DNA from: UBA8949 sp942493365
GTDB lineage: Bacteria; Bacillota; Clostridia; Saccharofermentanales; UBA5734
Reading direction: 5' to 3'
Length of the DNA stretch: 64,000 nt
NCBI GenBank assembly: GCA_942493365.1
Contig: OW818697.1
Span: 1,860,001 to 1,924,000 of the forward strand
Below the pieces are notes generated by a model. That model searched no databases, was not told the DNA's origin, and saw nothing but the letters and a program-made list of their open reading frames with translations. The position numbers were made by a program, and so were the translations under genes. Positions 51,775 through 60,021 of this stretch are shown piece after piece (within the stretch, counting starts at the first letter, position 1; each line of letters opens with the position of its first letter).

Positions 51775-52187
51775 GCCGCCCAGGATAAAGCCTCAGAATG
51801 GTTAAGAACCGAGTCGCCATATGGATCCAAGCGTGTACCTCCCCCAGAATAAAAAGCCTCGCCAGTAACTGGACGAAAGCTATGCTCCCGTGGTAACCAC
51901 CAGTTTTTCCCGCCCGCAGGCGAACCAATCTGCGCGCCCTGACGCGGCGCCGGCGTTCTGCTCCAAAAGCGACCTTCCACAACATGCGATCCGAGGGGTC
52001 TTGCAGCCGGGGAACCCCAATCTCTGACGGTCTGATGAAGTGTACTCCTCTTTCTTCAAAACAGAAAAGATTGCCATCATCATACAACGCGGCGGTGAAA
52101 AATGCAAGTTCCGCGATATAGGCTTGAACATTGTCTCGAATCCAGATAGAATTTGATCAGCACCTGACGAATCTGGAGGGTACCACA
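51775..52187. other. Unexplained 400-base stretch between valS region and YitT
   Basis: Three overlapping minus-strand frames are open here but none has a ribosome site or a recognisable family. No T-box, tRNA, tmRNA, RNase P or SRP RNA signature was found by eye. It may be foreign or misassembled DNA adjoining the mosaic valS. The YitT start signals lie at its right end. Confidence 0.4.
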
Positions 52188-53030
52188 TTGAAACGAAAAC
52201 TGATTGCAGTCTTCAGCCTGATCCTTGGCGCATTGATCGGAGCGACAGCCTTTGTCTGCGTCGTCATCCCCAACAACTTGATGGGCGGCGGCATGGGCGG
52301 ACTGGCATTGCTGATCAACCACTTGACCGGCTGGCCCATCACCATTTTGCTGGCTGCCTTCTTCGTGCCGATCGCAATCTGGGCTTTTTTCAAATACGGC
52401 ATCAAGCAGATTATATCAGCGTTGTTCAGTTTCGTGCTCTTTTCAGTGTTCATGGGCGTTTTGCCGCTCTTCATGCCTGTGCTCAAGACCGATGCCATCC
52501 TGGCCGCGTTGGTCGCTGGTCTGCTCTTCGGTGTCGGTGCCGGCTTGGTGCTGCGGCTGGGCCTGGCCAACGGGCCGGAATCACTGATTGGCATGGCGCT
52601 CAAGCAAAAGTTCAATTTGCCGATCGGCACCTATTTCACGCTCTTCAATACGGCCGTGCTGGCCGCCTCCCTGATCTATTCTGACATTACGCTGGCCCTG
52701 TATTCGGCCATCAGCATATTTATCACGGGTAAAATCACCAACTTCATCATTCTTGGTTTCGGCCGCTATTTTGAGATGAACATCATCACCAGCCAATACC
52801 TCGACCTGACCGAATTCATCCACAAATCGGTCGGCCGCGGTGTGACCTACATCCAGTGTCTGGGGACCTATGAGCTCAAAAAACAGATGATGGTCAAAAC
52901 GCTGGTCAAGTCCGACGAGCTGATCAAGATCAAGAACCATCTCAAAACATTGGATCCCGATTGCTTCATCTACATCAACGAGAGCGCCGAGGTCATCGGT
53001 AAGGGATTCGGCGAGCAAGTCCGGAAATAG
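52188..53030 (+). CDS. YitT family membrane protein (DUF161 + DUF2179)
   Basis: A 280-residue protein read from the TTG at 52188, which has a GGAGGG site seven bases upstream; the in-frame ATG at 52131 has none. Five to six transmembrane helices (LIAVFSLILGALIGATAFV, TILLAAFFVPIAIWAF, LAALVAGLLFGVGAGLVL and others) make the DUF161 part. A cytoplasmic DUF2179 domain (MNIITSQYLDLTEFIHKSVG to the end) follows. YitT proteins are widespread in Firmicutes; function is unknown, perhaps transport. It is the only plus-strand gene in the region. Confidence 0.9.
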   Translation: MKRKLIAVFSLILGALIGATAFVCVVIPNNLMGGGMGGLALLINHLTGWPITILLAAFFVPIAIWAFFKYGIKQIISALFSFVLFSVFMGVLPLFMPVLKTDAILAALVAGLLFGVGAGLVLRLGLANGPESLIGMALKQKFNLPIGTYFTLFNTAVLAASLIYSDITLALYSAISIFITGKITNFIILGFGRYFEMNIITSQYLDLTEFIHKSVGRGVTYIQCLGTYELKKQMMVKTLVKSDELIKIKNHLKTLDPDCFIYINESAEVIGKGFGEQVRK

Positions 53031-53056
53031 GCTCAGCCCTGTAAATGCGATTACAG

Positions 53057-53629
53057 CTAACGCGGCCGGAGCAAACGAATGTTGTCGAAATACAACAACC
53101 CTTTTCCTTTTCTGTCTTCAACAAGAAAGACCAGGCGGCGAATGACCGAACGGCTTTCAGGGCTAATCGCGCTGAGGTCAAACGGCACTCGTTGCCAACG
53201 CAAGGCGGGTTGTAACACTTGTTTGTCCGGCAGAAAACTTAAAGGTGCGTCAACCGAACCAGCAGCATAGGCCAAGCGTATGGATTTGCTCTGCTGATCG
53301 GGATTGAAAATATCTACGGAGAGCTGATTATAGAACTTCAGATTTAATGGCGGATAAAGTGAATCATAATGCAGGACTGGTTCCAAGCCGATCTCACTGT
53401 TTTCGTCGGCATTTTGATATCGAACCAGGATTGACCCGTCACCCTCGGCTTTGTTGGCTTTTTCCAACAAGAGCTCACCCTTCCCTCGCTCCATCTGCCA
53501 GGCCGGATACCAGCCGGTTTCTTCGGGCGCTGAAAAGCGGGGGCAGCACCACGCGCAGACCATCACAATGCACCCACTCCATAGGCGGACAGTAGCGCGA
53601 CGGTTCTCGATCCGAGCGGAAGGGCACAA
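53057..53629 (-). CDS. C-terminal part of the esterase-like protein, in a shifted frame
   Basis: The coding part begins near FSAPEETGWYPAWQMERG (about 53,530) and continues for about 157 residues to FDNIRLLRP. It has the feel of a galactose-binding/CBM-like beta-sandwich (VRYQNADENSEIGLEP, LRWQRVPFDLSAI, LLYFDNIRL). It is read in the +1 frame relative to the preceding gene and shares its last segment (PPLFS/PRFSAP). Removing one base from a run of five G on the plus strand (53539-53543) would join the two. Its first 30 residues are therefore not real. Confidence 0.7.
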   Translation of the reverse strand: MCPSARIENRRATVRLWSGCIVMVCAWCCPRFSAPEETGWYPAWQMERGKGELLLEKANKAEGDGSILVRYQNADENSEIGLEPVLHYDSLYPPLNLKFYNQLSVDIFNPDQQSKSIRLAYAAGSVDAPLSFLPDKQVLQPALRWQRVPFDLSAISPESRSVIRRLVFLVEDRKGKGLLYFDNIRLLRPR

Positions 53630-55109
53630 CGGCCAGATGATCGCGGCTGATCAGGTTGGCATGATGATTCATGTCAGCATAAGCATAGGTGACTGCTTTG
53701 GGGTCACTGATCTGTTCATGCCAGACCAGCACTTTCAGCCCATACAGAATTCGTGCCTGCGCCTCCAAAAAGACACGATCCGGCCCGCAAATAGCAAATC
53801 CGCGCAGGCGGGCATCATCACCTTTCAGGCGTAGTCCGTCGCCGATGTTGGAAAAGCTCAGCATGATTTTGCCGCCGATAACTTCGACATTGGAACACTC
53901 CGGTGACGATGATGGCGCCTTGCGACGATATAAAAGGCCCAGAGAGACCGTTTTCAGACGTTCGCCAATCGGCAGTTTGGTCACGGTGCGCATCGGGTGC
54001 CGCCAGACAGCCGGAGCCGAAATAAAATCCGGCGGCAGGTCGTAGATCGGTACCAACGCCGATGGACAAGTCAGGCTATGACGGGTTTGCGCCAGCATTT
54101 CGTTGAATTCGGCCAATTGATCGAAACGGCGGTGGCCCTGAAAATGCGGCTCGAGTTGAACCAAAAGCAAGGCGAGTCCGCGGGGGTCAGACGGTCGGAA
54201 CACCAGATGCCAGTCCTTGACCAGGGCTTTGAGGGCTTTCTGGTAATATGACGGATATTTGCAGTCGTTCTCACCATGATACCAAAGAATGCCGCGCGCC
54301 CCCAAGCCCCGCAGCGGCGCGATTTTGCTGTTGTAAATAGCTGCCGGCTGATGCCGTGCGCGCTCTTTGCCGCCACAGAGCTTCCAGTCCTTTTCTTCAC
54401 AATAATAGCCCATTTTGACGATATGGGCTTTAATCTCCGGTTGATCTTCGGTTGACTCCCGGCTGAGCCAACTGTGAATATAGGTGCTGCGCAGCGCGGT
54501 CTCAATAATCCCGACGGGGATCTTGAGATCGATATGCAACTCACGCGCAAAGGAAAAACCGATGGCACTCACTTGGGCCATGGCTTCAGGCGCATCACCG
54601 CGATGCCAAACTGCGCCCGTCAGATCATCGTGAGGCTGATAACCGTAGAGTGACTTCTTCTTTGCCAATCCCGTTTCGGACTGACGCAGCACCCGCACAT
54701 ATTGAAGATTGGCCAGCGAAGTCAAGTGTTCACTGCCTTTGCAGGCGGCTAGCGGCATCTGCATATTGGCCTGTCCGCCGGCGATCCAGATTTCGCCAAA
54801 TAGAATGTCCCTGATGGTCAGCATATCCAGTTCATTGCTGACCGACAAGGTGTAGGTATCAAAAGACGCGTCAAACGGCGGTATGTCAATCTCAAATTCG
54901 CCGGCCGTTCCACTGATCGTTTCGCCGGTGAAGACTCGCTCATAATGGTTGTTGCCCGGCAGTCTGGCATGACCGGTGAAGCTGTATTTGTCCAGCGTTA
55001 CCCGCACGGTGGACTCCGGACAGGCACAGCCATGCACCAGGTTGACCGCCTGTTGCTGCAATATCATGCCTGAACTGAAAAAAGAAGGAAGCCAAAGCTG
55101 TTTAGCCAT
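53475..55109 (-). CDS. Sialate O-acetylesterase-like (SASA/SGNH) protein lacking the nucleophile serine
   Basis: A 544-codon frame of the SASA type, known for removing O-acetyl groups from sialic acids and other glycans. The family block usually reading GQSNM is GQANM here (IAGGQANMQMPL, near residue 110), with Ala codon GCC, so the catalytic serine is missing. LWYHGENDC replaces the usual WYQGES. RHPMRT may hold the histidine. No signal peptide is seen. The last 30 codons are probably an artefact of a frameshift; the real C-terminus is in the next entry. The ATG at 55109 has GAGGAG upstream and its own promoter. Confidence 0.8.
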   Translation of the reverse strand: MAKQLWLPSFFSSGMILQQQAVNLVHGCACPESTVRVTLDKYSFTGHARLPGNNHYERVFTGETISGTAGEFEIDIPPFDASFDTYTLSVSNELDMLTIRDILFGEIWIAGGQANMQMPLAACKGSEHLTSLANLQYVRVLRQSETGLAKKKSLYGYQPHDDLTGAVWHRGDAPEAMAQVSAIGFSFARELHIDLKIPVGIIETALRSTYIHSWLSRESTEDQPEIKAHIVKMGYYCEEKDWKLCGGKERARHQPAAIYNSKIAPLRGLGARGILWYHGENDCKYPSYYQKALKALVKDWHLVFRPSDPRGLALLLVQLEPHFQGHRRFDQLAEFNEMLAQTRHSLTCPSALVPIYDLPPDFISAPAVWRHPMRTVTKLPIGERLKTVSLGLLYRRKAPSSSPECSNVEVIGGKIMLSFSNIGDGLRLKGDDARLRGFAICGPDRVFLEAQARILYGLKVLVWHEQISDPKAVTYAYADMNHHANLISRDHLAVVPFRSDREPSRYCPPMEWVHCDGLRVVLPPLFSARRNRLVSGLADGAREG

Positions 55110-55183
55110 GATATGCTCCTCGGGTATCAGGTCTATGGGGCAGTTATTTCATCATCAAATGACAATTTCTCAAAACTGATATG

Positions 55184-55212
55184 ATTATAGCGTTTATAAA
55201 AATAATATGCAA
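55184..55212 (-). promoter_or_regulatory. SigA promoter of the esterase-like gene
   Basis: TTGCAT (55207-55212) and TATAAT (55184-55189) with a 17-base spacer on the minus strand. The -35 touches the nrdG stop, so it is an internal start after the nrdDG unit. Confidence 0.65.
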
Positions 55213-55716
55213 TCATATCTGTGCGAGAATGGCACGGCCTTCGCGAAGCGAGGTCTGCACATCAATCGCGCGCTGATTTTTGGAGCCACGAAAGCGTAAA
55301 TCGAGCGAGCGCAGGGTTTTCTCGTATCGTCCGTCGATCAGAATGTCCGTCTGACAAAGGAGTTCATGCCAGCCCTTTCGTCGGGGAGCCTGCTCGAGCA
55401 GTTCCTCCCAGGTGTACCCCGAAAACACCATAATATTCAGACCAAGCGCGCGAATGCTGGTTGCGATCGCGGCACATTCTTCGGCTTGCATGAATGGTTC
55501 GCCCCCACTGAAGCTGACGCCGTCGAGCAGCGGATTGGCCAGAATTTCAGCGATCAGCACCGACGTCTCGATCAGGCTGCCGTCGGTGAAGGAATGGCTG
55601 TCCAGATTGTGACAGCCGTCACACTGATGCGGGCAACCTTGGGTAAAGACGGTGTAGCGGATGCCCGGACCGTCAGTGATCGATTCCTTGACGATGCCGT
55701 GCAGCCGGATTTTCAT
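55213..55716 (-). CDS. nrdG: Anaerobic ribonucleotide reductase-activating protein
   Basis: A radical SAM activase that installs the glycyl radical on NrdD. The 167-residue product has the CxxxCxxC cluster motif in FTQGCPHQCDGCHN near residue 30, VSFSGGEPFMQ and IMVFSGYTWEEL. The 4-base gap after nrdD means cotranscription. Note the slightly different radical-SAM spacing (C-P-H-Q-C-D-G-C), which is usual for NrdG. Confidence 0.97.
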   Translation of the reverse strand: MKIRLHGIVKESITDGPGIRYTVFTQGCPHQCDGCHNLDSHSFTDGSLIETSVLIAEILANPLLDGVSFSGGEPFMQAEECAAIATSIRALGLNIMVFSGYTWEELLEQAPRRKGWHELLCQTDILIDGRYEKTLRSLDLRFRGSKNQRAIDVQTSLREGRAILAQI

Positions 55717-55720
55717 CGTT

Positions 55721-58075
55721 TCAAGTCCTCAAACCGTGTTTGGCGCGGTCGTGTTCCTCGGCCCGTTTGGCGTTGTTGAAACGGTCGAGCGTGCCGACCA
55801 GGTAGCCGGTGATGCGGCGAATGCGGTCAAAGGGCAGATCGTCGTTCTCGGACTTGCGGCCGCAGGCGGGGCAGGAATCGCCGATGATGCCATTGTAGCC
55901 GCAAACCGGATCGCGATCGATCGGGTGGTTGATCGCGCCGTAGCCGATACCGTTTTCGCCCATGAAGCGAATGATCTTTTCGAAGGCCTCAAGGTTTTGC
56001 GTGGTGTCACCGTCCATCTCGACATAGGTGATGTGACCGGCGTTGGTCAGGACATGATAGGGCGCTTCGACGCGGATTTTGTCGAAGGCACTGATCTCAA
56101 ACTGGACCGGGACGTGAAAGCTGTTGGTGTAATAATCCTTGTCGGTCACACCAGGCAACTTGCCGAACTGCTTGCGATCAATGCGCAGGAAGCGGCCGGA
56201 CAGGCCCTCGGCGGGGGTCGCGAGCAGGGAGAAATTCAAACCGGTCAGCTGGCATTTGCTGTCACAGGTGTCCCGCATATGCTTGATGATTTCCAGGCCC
56301 AGCTTTTGGGCCGCCGCGCTTTCGCCATGATGTTTGCCGGTCAGTGCGGTCAGCGTTTCGGCCAGACCGATAAAGCCGATCGAGAGGGTGCCGTGGCGGA
56401 GAACCTCACGAATCTCGTCCTCCCAGCCCAGTTTTTCCGAGTCGATCCACAAGCCCTGACCCATGAGAAAAGGGAAATTGTAAACGCGTTTGCGAGCCTG
56501 CACCTCGAAGCGCTCCAGCAGTTGGTCAGTCACCAACTCCATGCGGGCATCCAGCAATCGGTAGAAAACATTGAGATCGCCATTGGCCAGGATGGCGCAG
56601 CGCGGCAGATTGATCGAGGAAAAGCTCAGATTGCCGCGGCGGTAGGTTTCTTCGCGGGACTCGTCAAAACTGTTGGCAATGACGCGCGTCCGGCAACCCA
56701 TGTAGGCGATCTCGGTCTCAACACGGTTGGGGTCGTAGTACTTGAGATTGAAGGGGGCGTCCTGAAAGGCAAAGTTGGGAAACATCCGACGAGCGCTGCA
56801 GCGGATGGCCAGCTTGAACAGATCGTAATTGGGATCGCCGGCATCGAAGTTGATGCCCTTCTTGACTCGGAAAATATGAATCGGGAAAATAGCCGTCTCA
56901 CCGTTGCCCAACCCTGCCTCGGTAGCCTTGAGCAGGTTGCGGACCGCCATGCGGCCTTCGGGCGAGACGTCCATGCCGTAGTTGAGCGAACTGAAGGGGG
57001 TCTGTGCGCCGGCGCGGCTGTGCATGGAATTCAAATTGTGAATGACCGCTTCCATAGCCTGAAAAGTGGCCTTGTCGGTTTCCTGCCAGGCGCTGCGGGT
57101 GGTAAATTCCTGAATGCGTTTGATCCCCTCTGCGTTGACATCCGGCAGAGCACCGGTGAGGAGAATCGTCTCCATGTCATGATAGGCCGGATTGGGCACC
57201 AGGCTGGGCTGGACACCGCTGAGCTCCTCCGTCTGGCTGACCAGGTTTTTGGCTGTCGCCAAAGCGTCATGATCCCCGCCAATCAGTTCCATGGCCTTGG
57301 CCAGATTGGTGATGTAAGTCTTGCGGTAGGTGCAGGCCACGCCACGGGCCATGGCATAGTCAAAATTGACAATCGACTGGCCGCCGTGCATATCGTTCTG
57401 GTTGGACTGGATGGCGATGCAGGCCAGCGCGGCAAAGCTGCGAATGTCGCGTGGCTCGCGCAGATGGCCGTGGCCGGTGGAGAAACCGCCCTTGAAGAGC
57501 TTGATCAGGTCGATCTGACAGCAGGTCATGGTCAGCGAATAAAAGTCCAGGTCATGGATGTGAATGTCGCCGTCCAGATGAGCCTGATTGTGATCGGGCT
57601 TGAGCATGAACATCTGGTAATACATCTTGGCGCCTTCGGAACCGTACTTGAGCATGGTGCCCATGGCGGTGTCGCCATCGATGTTGGCGTTCTCCCGCTT
57701 GATGTCGTTCTGGCGGGAATTGCTGGTCGTGATATCGTGGTAGGTCTGCATCAGGCGGGTGTTCATTTCGCGCACGCGGGTGCGTTCGGCTCGATATAGG
57801 ATGTAACGCTTGGCCGTCTCGGGCAGTCCGGCTTCCATCAGGACGCGCTCGACCATGTCCTGGATATCTTCGATGTTGGGGACCTTTTCGGCCGTCAGAT
57901 CCAAGTACTCGGCCACGCGCCCAGCCAGATCCATGCTCAGGTTGAAGCGCGGCACGCCAATATGCTGTTCGTTGGATTCGGCGGAAGCCTCCAGCGATTT
58001 GTAAATGGCGTTGGCAATTTTCTCGATATTATATGAAGCTTCGCGGCCGTCGCGCTTAATAACCTTGGTGATCAT
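55721..58075 (-). CDS. nrdD: Anaerobic (class III) ribonucleoside-triphosphate reductase
   Basis: Class III reductase makes dNTPs from NTPs by a glycyl radical, in anaerobes. The start is taken at the ATG at 58075 (MITKVIKRDGREASYNIEKI), GGAGG nine bases upstream; the longer frame is discarded. The 784-residue product has an N-terminal ATP-cone (about 1-90), the PFL-like barrel with the active cysteine region, the C-terminal zinc cysteines (CGYNG, CPACG), and the glycyl radical loop (RRITGYLVGTLDRF) near the end. A candidate NrdR box lies in the leader. Confidence 0.97.
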   Translation of the reverse strand: MITKVIKRDGREASYNIEKIANAIYKSLEASAESNEQHIGVPRFNLSMDLAGRVAEYLDLTAEKVPNIEDIQDMVERVLMEAGLPETAKRYILYRAERTRVREMNTRLMQTYHDITTSNSRQNDIKRENANIDGDTAMGTMLKYGSEGAKMYYQMFMLKPDHNQAHLDGDIHIHDLDFYSLTMTCCQIDLIKLFKGGFSTGHGHLREPRDIRSFAALACIAIQSNQNDMHGGQSIVNFDYAMARGVACTYRKTYITNLAKAMELIGGDHDALATAKNLVSQTEELSGVQPSLVPNPAYHDMETILLTGALPDVNAEGIKRIQEFTTRSAWQETDKATFQAMEAVIHNLNSMHSRAGAQTPFSSLNYGMDVSPEGRMAVRNLLKATEAGLGNGETAIFPIHIFRVKKGINFDAGDPNYDLFKLAIRCSARRMFPNFAFQDAPFNLKYYDPNRVETEIAYMGCRTRVIANSFDESREETYRRGNLSFSSINLPRCAILANGDLNVFYRLLDARMELVTDQLLERFEVQARKRVYNFPFLMGQGLWIDSEKLGWEDEIREVLRHGTLSIGFIGLAETLTALTGKHHGESAAAQKLGLEIIKHMRDTCDSKCQLTGLNFSLLATPAEGLSGRFLRIDRKQFGKLPGVTDKDYYTNSFHVPVQFEISAFDKIRVEAPYHVLTNAGHITYVEMDGDTTQNLEAFEKIIRFMGENGIGYGAINHPIDRDPVCGYNGIIGDSCPACGRKSENDDLPFDRIRRITGYLVGTLDRFNNAKRAEEHDRAKHGLRT

Positions 58076-58140
58076 GTGTGCTGTCCTCCAGAAATAATGA
58101 GATGTCAAATCAATAGACAGGCCACCAGGCATGAAAAATC

Positions 58141-58156
58141 ACACCATATCTTGTGG
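58141..58156. promoter_or_regulatory. NrdR-box-like site upstream of nrdD
   Basis: ACACCATATCTTGTGG (plus strand) agrees with the NrdR box pattern ACAC-A/T-ATATAT-A/T-GTGT at about 13 of 16 positions. It is about 65 bases upstream of the nrdD ATG. A second box at the usual tandem spacing was not clear. Confidence 0.5.
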
Positions 58157-58189
58157 TTCTTCCCTATCCGTTTTCAACATCTGGTATAT

Positions 58190-58218
58190 ACGATAACCAT
58201 AAAACACTACGGCGTCAA
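58190..58218 (-). promoter_or_regulatory. Possible nrdD promoter
   Basis: TTGACG (58213-58218) and TATCGT (58190-58195) with a 17-base spacer on the minus strand. The -35 overlaps the hairpin CGTCAA-GCAG-TTGACG just past the rng stop. Confidence 0.4.
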
Positions 58219-58253
58219 CTGCTTGACGACAGGATTTGCAAATTTATTTTGCT

Positions 58254-59300
58254 TTAAACCGCAGTTCGGGACATTTCCAAAAGACCCAATCCGGTAAAGC
58301 CGATAAGTCGGCAGTGGGCGCGGTCGCGCGACAACGAATCAGTCAGCGTTTCCAGCAGCGTCTGACGCGACAGCTCATCCATGTTGAGAAAGTCGATGAC
58401 GAAATTGCCGCCCAGATTGCGCAGACGCAGCTGGCGAGCGATCTCCAGCGCGGCGGCCTGGTTGGTGCGCAGGCGCAGGGCGTCATTGTGCTTGCCCTTG
58501 ATATCCTTGCCGCTGTTGACATCGATGACGGTCAGCGCTTCGGTGCGGTCAATGACCAGAAAACCGCCGTTGTCCAGCCAGACTTTACGCTGATAGAGGC
58601 TGTCGGCCAGATCGCTCAACCCCAGCGCTGCGGACAGCCCGTAGCCAGCTCGCGGCACGTATAGCTTCAAGAGCGGCAGATAGGGCGGCATGATCGTCTT
58701 GACCAGTTCGTAAACCCGATTGAACAGCCCATCGCCTTCCACGCGGATTTGGGTCAGTGTCGGCGAGATACCGTTGATCAACATCGAATACAGGGGTTCA
58801 CCAGCCGCCAGCAACGGACGCGGCACGCGGCCTTTGCGACTGTCGGCCAACAGGCTCGCCCACAGGACCTGCAGGCGGGCCAGGTCACTTTCGTAAAGTT
58901 CTTTTTGCCGGGCGAGGTCAAAAGCCTTGAGTTTGGTGCGGTGTTTGGGTGCGCCGGCTGGGTTGTAAACGGCAAAAGGGCCGGGTAGCTGAATATGGGT
59001 GGTCACCTGCTGACCTTTGCTGGCGGCAGTTTCGCGACGCACCTGTACGATGATCGGCTGGCCGGCTTTGACGTTGGCCGGCGCTTCGCCCAGGGGCAGC
59101 ATGGCGTCATGCTCATCGCCAATATCGACAAAAACGCTGGCCAGCGCCGGCATCACCTGCCGCACCTGGCCGAGCAGGATATCCTGACGGCGTGATGAAA
59201 GAGCGCCGTCCTCGGTCATCATTTCAACCGGTCGGCCGTCCTCGAGCAGGACGCAGCAGAGCCCATCGCCCTGTGGGTAGATGACCAGTTCAACGTTCAT
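58254..59300 (-). CDS. rng: Ribonuclease E/G family protein, C-terminally short
   Basis: RNase G/E-type endoribonuclease acting on single-stranded RNA. The start is taken at the ATG at 59300 (MNVELVIYPQGDG), 11 bases inside the preceding gene; this gives 348 residues. The S1-like region (ILLGQVRQVMPALASVFVDI) and catalytic metal aspartates (VIDVNSGKDIKGKHNDAL, FVIDFLNMD) are present. It stops right after LGLLEMSRTAV, at the point where family members read EMTRKR and go on to the zinc-link cysteines and small domain, so the C-terminus is missing. It may still cut RNA, or rely on a partner for dimerisation. Confidence 0.88.
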   Translation of the reverse strand: MNVELVIYPQGDGLCCVLLEDGRPVEMMTEDGALSSRRQDILLGQVRQVMPALASVFVDIGDEHDAMLPLGEAPANVKAGQPIIVQVRRETAASKGQQVTTHIQLPGPFAVYNPAGAPKHRTKLKAFDLARQKELYESDLARLQVLWASLLADSRKGRVPRPLLAAGEPLYSMLINGISPTLTQIRVEGDGLFNRVYELVKTIMPPYLPLLKLYVPRAGYGLSAALGLSDLADSLYQRKVWLDNGGFLVIDRTEALTVIDVNSGKDIKGKHNDALRLRTNQAAALEIARQLRLRNLGGNFVIDFLNMDELSRQTLLETLTDSLSRDRAHCRLIGFTGLGLLEMSRTAV

Positions 59301-60021
59301 CGGGCAGCGGCAGCGGGCTTTGCAGCACGGGCGGCACGGAATGACTCTCAATCAGCAGCCGAGTGCGGGTAACGGCGGTATCGGCGGCATCGGTGGCGTC
59401 CAGACCGCCGTGACGAACCAGCGCGGCCAGAAAGATGTCGGGGCGCAAATTGTCTTTGCTGCCAGCTTTGAAACGCACGGTCAGGCCGTCAGGGCCATCA
59501 GGCTGGCTGGCGACCAGCAGCGGCCGGATGTCGACCGTGACCTGTTTGCCCTTGCTGTTCTTCTCAACCGTCCAAGGCAGTTCGGCCGACATGGCCAGCA
59601 TACGCTCGGCCGCTGCGGCCAGACCGCGGCCTTCGAAGCGGTAATCGGCGGCCTGGATCAGGCTCATCAGGCTGGGTCCAACACCGCTGACCGTCTGAGC
59701 CGCGAGGATCGACAGACCGGTGGGCAGGCAGCGATTGAGGCGGGCGAGTAATACATTCGGGTCGACCGTTTCGGTCAGATAAATGTCCACGTAATCATCG
59801 CGGGTGGCCAGACCGGTGGCGATGGGCAGGGCGAAGGCCAGATGCGGCCGCGGGTTGAAGCCCTTGGAATAAGCCACCGGCAGCTCAGCGCGGCGGATCG
59901 AGCGCTCGAAGGTGCGCATCAGGTCGAGGTGGGCCAGCCAGATGGCCGGCTCAACACGGGCAAAGCGCAGGCGCACGACGATGTCGGTCGGATCAGTTGC
60001 GTTTGGCTTGTTTTCCAACAC
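59290..60021 (-). CDS. DUF2344 protein (TIGR03936 family)
   Basis: A 243-residue protein of the DUF2344 family, commonly encoded next to the TIGR03960 radical SAM gene and the RNase G gene. Recognisable: RFARVEPAIWLAHLDLMRTF and AYSKGFNPRPHLAFALPI. The start chosen is the GTG at 60021, with an AAGGGGGG site four to six bases upstream, overlapping the end of the radical SAM gene by 29 bases. A role in tRNA or ribosome modification has been suggested by linkage; not shown by sequence. Confidence 0.88.
   Translation of the reverse strand: MLENKPNATDPTDIVVRLRFARVEPAIWLAHLDLMRTFERSIRRAELPVAYSKGFNPRPHLAFALPIATGLATRDDYVDIYLTETVDPNVLLARLNRCLPTGLSILAAQTVSGVGPSLMSLIQAADYRFEGRGLAAAAERMLAMSAELPWTVEKNSKGKQVTVDIRPLLVASQPDGPDGLTVRFKAGSKDNLRPDIFLAALVRHGGLDATDAADTAVTRTRLLIESHSVPPVLQSPLPLPDER

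Noticed and set aside
51537..52130. T-box leader for valS
   Set aside because: No T-box sequence (AGGGTGGNACCGCG) or specifier-loop features were found upstream of the valS start.
55661..57799. A 712-codon plus-strand frame opposite nrdD
   Set aside because: Antisense shadow of a clear NrdD gene, low-complexity composition, no start signals.
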